In this document: one piece after another, positions 1 through 5,951 of the stretch
Numbering within the stretch: position 1 is the first letter of the stretch
How the letters are laid out: each line of letters begins with the position of its first letter
Source: Caldilineaceae bacterium
GTDB taxonomy: Bacteria; Chloroflexota; Anaerolineae; Caldilineales; Caldilineaceae
NCBI GenBank assembly: GCA_015494005.1
Contig: WGCB01000253.1
Coordinates: 1-8,901, forward strand
Direction: 5' to 3'
Length of the DNA: 8,901 nt
Notes under the pieces: model-generated
Seen by the model: only the letters and a program-made list of their open reading frames with translations
Told to the model about the DNA's origin: nothing
Databases searched by the model: none
Program-made: the position numbers and the translations under genes

Positions 1-166
1 GGACTCGCAGATCGTTTTCCCGCAGGACACGCTGGAGCTCCTCCACGGAGAGGGGCAGGTCGTCGCCCACGATCTCGATGCCGTGGTATCCCATGCGAGC
101 CAACAGGGGAACGTATTCCCGGAAGGGCGTGTCGCCCATGGTCCAGGTGGCAAAGCCGATCCTCAT
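1..166 (-). CDS. Sugar phosphate isomerase/epimerase-like TIM-barrel protein, N-terminal part (runs off left edge)
   Basis: Reading the minus strand from the ATG at 166-164 gives 55 open codons to the window edge, starting MRIGFATWTMGDTPFREYVP and continuing through LLARMGYHGIEIVGDDLPLS. The opening beta strand (RIGFATW), then a helix with 'LLARMGYHGIEI', is the usual first beta-alpha-beta unit of the xylose isomerase-like TIM barrel (AP_endonuc_2 family). Members isomerise or epimerise sugars or inositols, usually with a metal ion; the metal ligands lie beyond the edge, so substrate and activity cannot be stated. An AGGAG (plus positions 183-187) sits 16 nt before the ATG. An in-frame TTG two codons earlier (172-170) would give a 10-nt spacing and is a possible alternative start. 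The gene is divergent from the transporter operon and has its own upstream promoter candidate. Confidence 0.72.
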   Translation of the reverse strand, partial: MRIGFATWTMGDTPFREYVPLLARMGYHGIEIVGDDLPLSVEELQRVLRENDLRV

Positions 167-221
167 GTCCAAAGCGGCGCAACTCCTGATGACGGCGGCG
201 TTCCATGTTGAGGGCCGCGGG

Positions 222-248
222 CCAGGACCGATCTCCCAGGACCGATCT
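222..248. repeat. Two-copy tandem repeat, 14-bp period
   Basis: CCAGGACCGATCT occurs at 222-234 and again at 236-248 with no mismatch. It falls in the predicted 5' leader of the leftward gene. It may be a slippage duplication or a paired protein-binding site; nothing in the sequence decides between these. Confidence 0.75.
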
Positions 249-342
249 ACAAGGTCCCGCCAGGGCCCCCAAATGCGACGCACACGCCCTCGCGACAAGG
301 GACGAGGGAAGAAAACTTCAGAGAAAATGCAGATACAACCGC

Positions 343-372
343 ATTATAACAAAGGCAGAGAGAGTCAGCCAA
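343..372 (-). promoter_or_regulatory. Sigma70-type promoter candidate for the leftward epimerase-like gene
   Basis: On the minus strand there is a perfect TATAAT (plus 348-343) preceded by TG and one base (351-349), which makes an extended -10. Eighteen bases further upstream is TTGGCT (372-367), a 4/6 match to TTGACA. Transcription would start near 336 and leave a leader of about 170 nt before the ATG at 166. The motif is seen directly; use as a promoter is inferred. Confidence 0.55.
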
Positions 373-379
373 GGGGTAG

Positions 380-399
380 GCGGGGTGAAATTCCCCCGC
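380..399. promoter_or_regulatory. Dyad between the two divergent promoters (possible operator)
   Basis: GCGGGG (380-385) and CCCCGC (394-399) form a perfect 6-bp inverted repeat with an 8-base AT-rich centre. It lies between the -35 elements of the leftward (367-372) and rightward (431-436) promoter candidates, where a shared regulator could bind. No T-run follows on either strand, so it is not an intrinsic terminator. Operator function is inference only. Confidence 0.25.
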
Positions 400-430
400 G
401 GCGCGCACTTATGTCACCTTCATTTTGAAA

Positions 431-459
431 TTGACACGGCCTTCCCCTTGGTTTATGAT
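431..459 (+). promoter_or_regulatory. Near-consensus sigma70-type promoter, TTGACA-N17-TATGAT
   Basis: A perfect -35 TTGACA (431-436) is followed after exactly 17 bases by TATGAT (454-459), a 5/6 match to TATAAT. This is the best plus-strand promoter in the window. Transcription would begin near 466. The first convincing downstream gene is the binding-protein gene at 912, which implies a leader of about 445 nt crossing the palindromic element at 544-655. No coding region between 466 and 911 looks real. A much weaker alternative closer to the gene is TTGCCT (687-692) with TATCCC (711-716). Confidence 0.6.
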
Positions 460-543
460 TGTATCACCCTCGAACAGAGCCATCTTTTCCCGAAACAACG
501 AGAGCCAGCAGACCATCGTTCCCGTTTGTCCGCCAAACGCATC

Positions 544-655
544 CTAGTGCCTTGTCACGCCTGAAATGATGGGTAAGTTTGTAGTAACGGCTTTAGCCGT
601 GCTGCCGCTGAAGCGGCTACTACAAACCATCAAAATACGCTTGGCAAGACACTAG
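544..655. mobile_element. MITE-like palindromic element with nested hairpins
   Basis: The 112-bp segment begins and ends with CTAG and has imperfect terminal inverted repeats. From 544 inward and from 655 inward, 20 of 28 bases match; after a 5-base insertion in the left arm, 10 of 10 match (GTTTGTAGTA 577-586 against TACTACAAAC 618-627). Inside are two perfect short hairpins: ACGGCT-TT-AGCCGT (587-600) and GCCGCT-GA-AGCGGC (604-617), so one strand can fold as a long stem ending in two side hairpins. It has no coding capacity. TA dinucleotides at both ends (545-546 and 653-654) would suit a TA target duplication of the IS630/Tc1 type, but this is inferred. Similar GTAGTA...GCCGCT repeats are, as I recall, frequent in Chloroflexota and cyanobacteria; I could not check this. 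Confidence 0.7.
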
Positions 656-777
656 CCATAGTGGACCTACTGGCTCTTCTCTCCCTTTGCCTGTGACACC
701 TTCATCCATCTATCCCGTCTGCCCACGCCAGGCGTCGTTTGTCTTTCCGCCAGACCGCCCTCGCCCGGCAGCAGACA

Positions 778-811
778 GGCCCACGGGCCGGATCCGGTCC
801 CCATGTGGGCC
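778..811 (+). promoter_or_regulatory. Leader hairpin upstream of the binding-protein gene
   Basis: GGCCCAC (778-784) and GTGGGCC (805-811) form a perfect 7-bp stem. The enclosed 20 bases contain the palindrome CCGGATCCGG (788-797). It lies about 100 nt before the start at 912, inside the predicted long leader. No U-tract follows, so it is not a standard intrinsic terminator. A role in leader folding is possible but unproven. Confidence 0.35.
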
Positions 812-911
812 ACGGGCGCGCACGATGTCCAGCATTCATCCCTAGTTTCCCGACCACTTCAAACCAGTTCCCAACCCGTGTGCATTCCAGTTTCCAAGGG
901 AGGAAAAACCG

Positions 912-2192
912 ATGCGAAGAACAGTGTTGTTGCTTTCGGTGCTGTTGACCCTGTCACTGCTCCTGGCGGCCTGCCCGGCTCCGCCCGTGCCCCAGGAGGC
1001 CCAGCCTGCCCCGGCCCAGGAAGAGGCCGCAGGCGAGGCCATGGCCGAGGAAGGAGCCATGAAGGTCATCCGCCTGGGCGCAGCCGTGAGCGAGACGGGC
1101 AAGTTCGCCCGAGAGGGCAAGGACACCCGCCAGGGCTACCAGCTCTGGGTGGACTGGGTGAACGACGAATACGGCGGCATCAAGCTAGGCGATGAGCGCT
1201 ACAAGGTGGAGCTCATCATGTACGACGACGAGAGTGACCCGGACACCACCGCCCGCCTGGTGGAGAAGCTCATCACCGAGGACAAGGTGGACTTCCTCCT
1301 GGGCCCCTACAGCTCCGGCCTGACCAAGAGCGCCAGCGCCATCTCCGAGAAGTACAACAAGATCATGATCGAGGGGAACGGCGCCTCGGAGAGCCTCTTC
1401 GAGCGGGGCTTCAAGAACCTCTTCGCCGTCCTCACCCCCGCGGGCAACTACACCCAGTCCGCGCTGGAGGCCCTGGCCGCCAAGGGGGCCAAGTCCGTGG
1501 TCATCGCCTACGAGGACACGGCCTTCCCCACCAGCGTGGCCGAGGGCGCCCAGAAGTGGGCCAAGGAGTACGGCCTGGAGATCCTGGGCGTGGAGACCTA
1601 CCCCAAGGACGTGGCGGACGTGAGCGCCATCATGACCAAGTTCAAGGACCTGAATCCGGATGTCTTCGTGGGCGGCGGTCACTTCAACGATGCAGTGCTC
1701 TTCACCCGATCCGCCAAGGAGCTGAACTTCAGCCCCAAGGGCATGGTCATCACCGTGGGGCCCAGCAACCCCAAGTTCGTGGCCGAGATGGGCCCGGACG
1801 CCAACTACATCATCGGCCCCACCCAGTGGGAGCGGACCATGGCCTACAAGGACGAGTACTTCGGCACCGCCGAGGAGTACGCCCAGCGCTACGAGGCCAA
1901 GTGGGGTGAGCCTCCCACCTACCAGGCCGCGGAGTCCACGGCCACGGCCCTGGTCCTGCAGATCGCCATCGAGAAGGCCGGCTCCCTGGACACGGACGCG
2001 GTGCGGGACGCCCTGCACAGCCTGGACATCGTCACCTTCTACGGCCCCATCAAGTTCGACGAGACGGGCAAGAACGTGGCCAAGCCCATGGGCGCCATCC
2101 AGATCCAGGACGGCAACATCCTGGTGGTGGCCCCGGAAGCGGCCGCAGTGGCCGAGCTCATCTACCCCATGCCCAGCTGGGACGAGCGCTAG
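912..2192 (+). CDS. LivK-type amino acid ABC transporter substrate-binding lipoprotein
   Basis: This 426-residue protein is the extracytoplasmic solute receptor of the importer encoded downstream. Residues 1-20 are a lipoprotein signal peptide (Arg-Arg, then a Leu/Val-rich core). The lipobox LAAC puts the lipidated cysteine at 21. A Pro/Ala/Glu-rich linker (about 22-48) tethers the receptor to the outer face of the membrane. From about 51 it matches the type I periplasmic-binding fold (Peripla_BP_6): 'IRLGAAVSETGKFAREG', 'YDDESDPDTTARLVEKLI' and 'VDFLLGPYSSG' are typical of HAAT-family receptors, which bind branched-chain or other amino acids, amides or urea. Length is normal. Start choice: GGGAGG ends at 903, eight bases before the ATG. 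It is first in the operon and followed by a strong stem-loop. The ligand cannot be read from sequence, so no gene symbol is assigned. Confidence 0.93.
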   Translation: MRRTVLLLSVLLTLSLLLAACPAPPVPQEAQPAPAQEEAAGEAMAEEGAMKVIRLGAAVSETGKFAREGKDTRQGYQLWVDWVNDEYGGIKLGDERYKVELIMYDDESDPDTTARLVEKLITEDKVDFLLGPYSSGLTKSASAISEKYNKIMIEGNGASESLFERGFKNLFAVLTPAGNYTQSALEALAAKGAKSVVIAYEDTAFPTSVAEGAQKWAKEYGLEILGVETYPKDVADVSAIMTKFKDLNPDVFVGGGHFNDAVLFTRSAKELNFSPKGMVITVGPSNPKFVAEMGPDANYIIGPTQWERTMAYKDEYFGTAEEYAQRYEAKWGEPPTYQAAESTATALVLQIAIEKAGSLDTDAVRDALHSLDIVTFYGPIKFDETGKNVAKPMGAIQIQDGNILVVAPEAAAVAELIYPMPSWDER

Positions 2193-2218
2193 GCCTCTGA
2201 ATTCCATCCTCTGACCAT

Positions 2219-2268
2219 GGCCCGGGGTGGGCGCGCCTCTCGGCAAGGCCAGTGCGCCCGCCCCGGCC
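2219..2268 (+). promoter_or_regulatory. Strong stem-loop between the binding-protein gene and livH
   Basis: GGCC (2219-2222) pairs with 2265-2268; after a bulged C (2223), GGGG (2224-2227) pairs with CCCC (2261-2264), T2228 with G2260 as a wobble, and GGGCGC (2229-2234) with GCGCCC (2254-2259). The loop is 19 nt. This is a 15-pair, almost entirely G/C stem starting 27 bases after the stop codon. The downstream bases (ACCCATTCC) are not a T-run, so full termination is unlikely. In operons of this kind, such structures are known to protect the upstream mRNA or lower downstream expression, giving excess binding protein over permease. That role is inferred here. Confidence 0.6.
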
Positions 2269-2339
2269 ACCCATTCCAACTCGATCCACCGGATCCCAGT
2301 CACCCGAATCACCAGCCAGCAACCATCAAAGGACATCGC

Positions 2340-3224
2340 ATGGACCAATTCCTGCAGGCCCTGGCCAGCGGACTCCTGCTCGGCGGCTTCTACGCGGTGA
2401 TGGTCCTGGGCTTCTCCATCATCTGGGGCGTCATGGGGGTCATCAACCTGGCCCACGGGGAGTTCCGCATGATCGGGGCCTACGCCGCCTGGGCCCTCTT
2501 CCGGGCCTTCGGCCTGGACCCCTTCGCCTCTCTGGTCATCATTCTGCCTGTCATGTTCGTGGTGGGCTACGCCCTGCAGACCATCCTCCTGAACCGGGTG
2601 GTGGAGCGCCCCCACCTCATGGCCCTGCTGGTCACCTTCGGCGTCTCTATCAGCCTGGCCAACCTCTACAAGGTGATCTACAGCGCGGACCCCCGCAGCG
2701 TGCCCGTCTCCTACAACGGCTCCTTCGAGCTCTTCGGCGTGACCATGCCCATCGTCAAAACCATCATCTTCTTCCTGGCGCTGCTGATCATGGGGCTGCT
2801 GCACACCTTCCTCCACCACACTCGCCTGGGGAAGTCCATCCGGGCCGCAGCCCAGAACAAGGACGCCGCCCGCATCGTGGGCATCGAGATCCACAAAGTC
2901 TACGCCATCACCGCTGGCATCTGCATCGCCCTGACCGCCGGGGCCGGGGCCATGCTCAGCCCCACCCAGGCCATCTTCCCCTTCATGGGCCCACCCTTCA
3001 CCCTGAAAGCCTTCACCATCACCGCGCTGGGTGGGCTGGGGCGGATCCCCGGGGCCCTGCTGGGCGGGCTGCTCCTGGGTGTCACCGAGCTGATGGTGGC
3101 CACCTACGTGCCGGGCATCGGCACCAACCTGGGCGTGGCCGTGAGCTTCGTCCTGCTGGTGGTCATCCTCATCGTCCGCCCCCAGGGGCTGCTGGGGGGA
3201 CTGCGCCCCATGGAGGTGGAGTAG
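2340..3224 (+). CDS. livH: Branched-chain amino acid ABC transporter permease LivH
   Basis: The 294-residue protein is one half of the transmembrane channel. 'INLAHGEF' at 35-42, followed by 'MIGAYAAW', is the conserved early LivH motif. 'TRLGKSIRAAAQNKDAARIV' (161-180) followed by GIEI is the cytoplasmic coupling loop that contacts an ATPase subunit. The remainder is hydrophobic helices, ending with a Gly-rich 'LGGLGRIPGALLGGLLLG' segment and a 'VILIVRPQGLLG' end typical of the family. Start choice: AAAGGA (2328-2333) is six bases before the ATG at 2340. An in-frame ATG at 2217 would add 41 hydrophilic residues translated through the intergenic stem-loop, so it was rejected. The livM start follows after three bases. 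Confidence 0.94.
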   Translation: MDQFLQALASGLLLGGFYAVMVLGFSIIWGVMGVINLAHGEFRMIGAYAAWALFRAFGLDPFASLVIILPVMFVVGYALQTILLNRVVERPHLMALLVTFGVSISLANLYKVIYSADPRSVPVSYNGSFELFGVTMPIVKTIIFFLALLIMGLLHTFLHHTRLGKSIRAAAQNKDAARIVGIEIHKVYAITAGICIALTAGAGAMLSPTQAIFPFMGPPFTLKAFTITALGGLGRIPGALLGGLLLGVTELMVATYVPGIGTNLGVAVSFVLLVVILIVRPQGLLGGLRPMEVE

Positions 3225-3227
3225 GCC

Positions 3228-4238
3228 ATGAGCACACTGACCCAAGCCGCACGCCCCTCCCTGCTCCGCCGCTGGGGTGGCCTGCTCCTCTGGCTGCTCC
3301 TCCTGGCGCTCCTGGCCATCTACCCCTACACCGGCGTCACCGGCTCCGCCCTCTTCACCGCCACCCAGGTCTTCGTCCTGGTCACCCTGGCCTCTAACTG
3401 GAACCTCATCGGCGGCATGACCGGCTACGTGGACTTCGGCCACGCGGTCTTCTTCGGCCTGGGCGCCTACAGCATGGGCATCCTGGTGACCCGGGTGCCC
3501 CTGGCCTTCTCCCCGGAGCTGAGCTTCTGGCAGGCCCTGCCCCTGGCCGGGCTGGTCGCCGCCCTCTTCGCCCTGATCATCGGCCTGCCCACCCTGCGCC
3601 TGAAGGGCCCCTACTTCTCCATCGCCATGCTGGGCACCTTCGTGGCCATGCGGGAGATCATCCGCATCCTGCGGCCCATCACCGGGGGCGGCACCGGGCT
3701 GGATCTGCCGCCGGTGCTCAACCGGGTGAACGAGTATTACTTCATGCTGGGGCTCATGGGGCTGGTGGTGGCCCTCATCTGGTGGATCCGGCGCAGCGAG
3801 TTCGGCTACACCCTCATCGCCATCCGGGAGGACGAGATCGGCGCGGAGATGCGGGGCATCAACACCACCATGCACAAGATCATCGCCTTCATGATCGCCG
3901 CCTTCTTCACCGGCATCGTGGGGGCTTTCTGGGCCTGGCAGAACACCTACATCGACCCGGACGTGGTCTTCATCGAGCAGCGCACAGTGGAGATGGTGAT
4001 GATGTCCATGCTGGGCGGCCTGGGCACCGTCTGGGGGCCGCCCCTGGGCGCGGTGGTCATCTACTTCCTCCAGGACGTGGTCTGGGGGAACCTGCTCAAC
4101 TTCCACCTCATGGCCCTGGGCATCCTCCTGATCCTGCTGGTGCTCTTCCTGCCCGAGGGCATCCTGGGCAGCCTGGGGGACCCCAGCAGCACCTCCCTGG
4201 GGCGGCTCCTGCGCCGGGCCGGCCGCCGCCAGGAGTGA
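3228..4238 (+). CDS. livM: Branched-chain amino acid ABC transporter permease LivM
   Basis: The 336-residue second permease subunit pairs with LivH in the membrane. After a short basic N-terminus (RRW at 14-16) comes a very Leu-rich first helix (19-32). 'NLIGGMTGYVDFGHAVFFG' (59-77) followed by LGAY is the LivM counterpart of the LivH NLAHG motif; the family's usual Ser at position 69 is an Asp here. 'LPTLRLKGPYFSIAMLG' (120-136) and the coupling loop 'FGYTLIAIREDEIGAEMRGI' (192-211) are diagnostic for LivM. The C-terminus ends 'FLPEGILG' plus a basic tail. GGAG at 3218-3221 is six bases before the ATG and overlaps the end of livH; the three-base gap suggests tight translational coupling. Confidence 0.94.
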   Translation: MSTLTQAARPSLLRRWGGLLLWLLLLALLAIYPYTGVTGSALFTATQVFVLVTLASNWNLIGGMTGYVDFGHAVFFGLGAYSMGILVTRVPLAFSPELSFWQALPLAGLVAALFALIIGLPTLRLKGPYFSIAMLGTFVAMREIIRILRPITGGGTGLDLPPVLNRVNEYYFMLGLMGLVVALIWWIRRSEFGYTLIAIREDEIGAEMRGINTTMHKIIAFMIAAFFTGIVGAFWAWQNTYIDPDVVFIEQRTVEMVMMSMLGGLGTVWGPPLGAVVIYFLQDVVWGNLLNFHLMALGILLILLVLFLPEGILGSLGDPSSTSLGRLLRRAGRRQE

Positions 4239-4270
4239 CACACCCTTCACAGTTTCGGGACACACGATCC

Positions 4271-5020
4271 ATGAACAGCCAACAACCTCTGCTGGAAGGG
4301 CGGGACGTCTACAAATTCTTCGGCGGGCTGGCCGCGGTGAACGGCGTGGACTTCGCCGTCTACCCCGGAGAGATCGTGGGGCTCATCGGCCCCAACGGCA
4401 GCGGCAAGACCACCCTCTTCGACTGCCTGACCCGTCTGCAAACCATCGACAAAGGCCAGATCTTCTTCAAAGGGCAGGAGATCACCCGGGTCCGGCCCTA
4501 CCAGGTGGCCCGCATGGGGCTGGCCCGCACCTTCCAGGTGATCCGGGTCTACCGCAAGATGACCGTCCTGGAGAACATGCTCATCAGCCGCCAGTGGCGG
4601 GGCGAAGGGCTCCTCAACATGCTCCGGCCCAGCCATCCGGACACCGAGCGCCGGGCCCGGCACCTGATCCAGTTCCTCCAGCTGGAGCACCTGACCGACG
4701 AGCTGGCCGGGCACCTCTCCGGCGGCCAGCGGCGGCTCCTGGAGATCGGCATGGCCCTCATGCCCGACCCGGACATCCTGCTCCTGGACGAGGCCACCTC
4801 GGGCATCAACCCCACCCTGATCGAGATCATCAAGGACCGCATCCGCACCCTGAACCGGGAGCAGGGCAAGACCTTCCTGCTCATCGAGCACAACATCAAC
4901 TTCATCGCCGACCTCTGCAGCCGGGTCTATGTGCTAAACTTTGGGGAGAAGCTGGCCGAGGGCACCCCGGAGGAGATCATGGAGAACGAGGCGGTCATCG
5001 AAGCCTATTTCGGGGCGTGA
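4271..5020 (+). CDS. livG: Branched-chain amino acid ABC transporter ATP-binding protein LivG
   Basis: The 249-residue cytoplasmic ATPase subunit has all ABC motifs: Walker A GPNGSGKT (40-47), Q-loop Gln89 in 'ARTFQVIR', signature LSGGQ (149-153), Walker B DILLLDE (168-174) and switch His207 in 'LLIEHNI'. The insert between the Q-loop and signature ('VLENMLISRQWRGEGLLNML') and the C-terminal 'VIEAYFG' are typical of LivG. The D-loop region reads 'DEATSGINP', where LivG often has 'DEPAAGLNP'. The same frame stays open far upstream inside livM, but residues there are low-complexity overlap translation; homology starts at the ATG at 4271. No good Shine-Dalgarno sequence precedes it (the 32-bp gap offers only CGGGAC), so translation may be weaker than for its neighbours or coupled to livM. 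Confidence 0.93.
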   Translation: MNSQQPLLEGRDVYKFFGGLAAVNGVDFAVYPGEIVGLIGPNGSGKTTLFDCLTRLQTIDKGQIFFKGQEITRVRPYQVARMGLARTFQVIRVYRKMTVLENMLISRQWRGEGLLNMLRPSHPDTERRARHLIQFLQLEHLTDELAGHLSGGQRRLLEIGMALMPDPDILLLDEATSGINPTLIEIIKDRIRTLNREQGKTFLLIEHNINFIADLCSRVYVLNFGEKLAEGTPEEIMENEAVIEAYFGA

Positions 5021-5033
5021 GGAGGAGAACCCC

Positions 5034-5798
5034 ATGAGCACCCAAGCCGCTCCCCAGAGCACCCCAACCCAGGCCGGCCCCGCTCCCCTGCTGGAAGTGA
5101 AGGAGATCTACGCCGGCTACCAGGACTTCGACATCCTCAAGGGGGTGAGCCTGCACGTGAACCCCGGGGAGATCGTCTGCGTCATCGGCCCCAACGGCGC
5201 GGGCAAGTCCACGGTCTTCAAGGCCATCTACGGCTTCGTGAAGGTGCGCCAGGGCCAGGTCCTCTTTGATGGCCAGGAGATCACCAACCGCCGCCCCCAG
5301 GAAGTGCTCCAGGCGGGGATCGCCATCGTGCCCCAGCTGCGCAGCGTCTTCCCCCAGATGACCGTGCACGAGAACCTGGAGATGGGCATGTTCCTGGAAA
5401 AGGACCAGCGGCGCATCCGAGAACGCATCGAGTACGTCTTCGAGCTCTTCCCGCGCCTGGCCGAGCGGCGGGACCAGATGGCCGGCACCATGTCCGGCGG
5501 GGAGCAGCGCATGCTGGAGATCGGCCGCTCCCTGCTCCTGGAGCCCAAGATGGTGATGATGGACGAGCCCAGCGCCGGCCTGGCCCCCCTCATCACCCGA
5601 GCCATCTTCGAGAACGTCCAGCGCCTGAACCAGGAGATCGGCCTCACCGTGCTCATGATCGAGCAGAACGCCCGCCAGGGACTGGAGGCCAGCCACCGGG
5701 GCTACGTCCTGGAGCTGGGGCAGAACAGCTACCAGGGCTCGGCCCAGGAACTGCTGGAGAACCCGGAGGTGCGCCGGGCCTTCCTGGGTGGGCGGTAA
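5034..5798 (+). CDS. livF: Branched-chain amino acid ABC transporter ATP-binding protein LivF
   Basis: The 254-residue second ATPase subunit has Walker A GPNGAGKS (52-59), signature SGGEQ (154-158), Walker B 'MVMMDEPSAGLAP' with D177/E178, and 'MIEQNA' (208-213), where Gln211 replaces the switch His of most ABC proteins. That Gln and the 'DEPSAGLAP' stretch are normal LivF traits, not defects. 'GYVLELG' near the C-terminus also fits. An N-terminal Thr/Pro/Gln/Ala-rich extension of about 17 residues precedes the domain. Start choice: GGAGGAG (5021-5027), directly after the livG stop, is six bases before the ATG at 5034. The frame is open upstream to 4941, but that part is livG read out of frame. 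This completes the importer; no convincing terminator follows. Confidence 0.94.
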   Translation: MSTQAAPQSTPTQAGPAPLLEVKEIYAGYQDFDILKGVSLHVNPGEIVCVIGPNGAGKSTVFKAIYGFVKVRQGQVLFDGQEITNRRPQEVLQAGIAIVPQLRSVFPQMTVHENLEMGMFLEKDQRRIRERIEYVFELFPRLAERRDQMAGTMSGGEQRMLEIGRSLLLEPKMVMMDEPSAGLAPLITRAIFENVQRLNQEIGLTVLMIEQNARQGLEASHRGYVLELGQNSYQGSAQELLENPEVRRAFLGGR

Positions 5799-5841
5799 AA
5801 ACACCGTTGAATTGTCCGGGCTTGCCAGCCCTCACCGTGGA

Positions 5842-5877
5842 CTTATTGGCCGAGCTTATTGGCCGGACTTATTGGCC
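5842..5877. repeat. Three-copy tandem repeat, 13-bp period
   Basis: CTTATTGGCC occurs exactly at 5842-5851, 5855-5864 and 5868-5877. The three bases between copies vary (GAG, GGA). Regular 13-bp spacing upstream of the YIP1 gene could reflect slippage or repeated binding sites. The sequence shows the repeat; function is unknown. Confidence 0.85.
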
Positions 5878-5898
5878 TACCGGCTCATCAGTGGTTAC

Positions 5899-5929
5899 CA
5901 TCCACTGCTCACATCATCCACTGCTCACA
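5899..5929. repeat. Two-copy tandem repeat, 16-bp period
   Basis: CATCCACTGCTCACA is repeated exactly at 5899-5913 and 5915-5929, immediately before the ribosome binding site of the YIP1 gene. Being so close to the start codon, copy-number change could alter leader length. No function is known. Confidence 0.85.
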
Positions 5930-5951
5930 CATCAAGGAAGGAGGAAGAACC

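Noticed and set aside
78..564. Overlapping plus-strand open frames between the left edge and the promoter region.
   Set aside because: They overlap the epimerase-like gene and both promoter candidates, have Arg/Pro-rich random composition, and lack ribosome binding sites.
544..655. Reading the palindromic element as a transcription terminator, tRNA-like gene or CRISPR repeat.
   Set aside because: No T-run follows on either strand, there is no tRNA architecture, and there is one unit rather than a repeat-spacer array. No CRISPR array was seen anywhere in the window.
2217..2339. Upstream ATG that would extend LivH by 41 residues.
   Set aside because: The extension is hydrophilic, passes through the intergenic stem-loop, and the ATG at 2340 has a well-spaced AAAGGA and the expected family N-terminus.
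1185..4265. A 1026-codon open frame on the minus strand opposite livK-livH-livM.
   Set aside because: Its codons are exact reverse complements of the sense codons of three genes in the same frame. It stays open because the sense codons TTA, CTA and TCA are avoided in this GC-rich genome, and it ends exactly at the CTA codon at 1185-1187. The product is low-complexity (His/Gln/Gly/Asp-rich) with no domain.
5661..5669. Gln instead of His at the switch position of LivF as a defect.
   Set aside because: 'EQNA' is the usual form at this position in LivF proteins, so it is not an anomaly.
4247..5804. Long minus-strand open frames opposite livG and livF.
   Set aside because: Same cause: mirror frames of GC-rich coding sequence with no recognisable domain and no ribosome binding site.
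5818..5831. GGGCT-TGCC-AGCCC hairpin after livF as an intrinsic terminator.
   Set aside because: The stem is only five pairs and no T-run follows.
5859..5951. Upstream ATG that would extend the YIP1 protein by 31 residues.
   Set aside because: It would start inside the second copy of the 13-bp repeat and read through both repeat arrays, while the GTG at 5952 has a strong AAGGAGG seven bases upstream.
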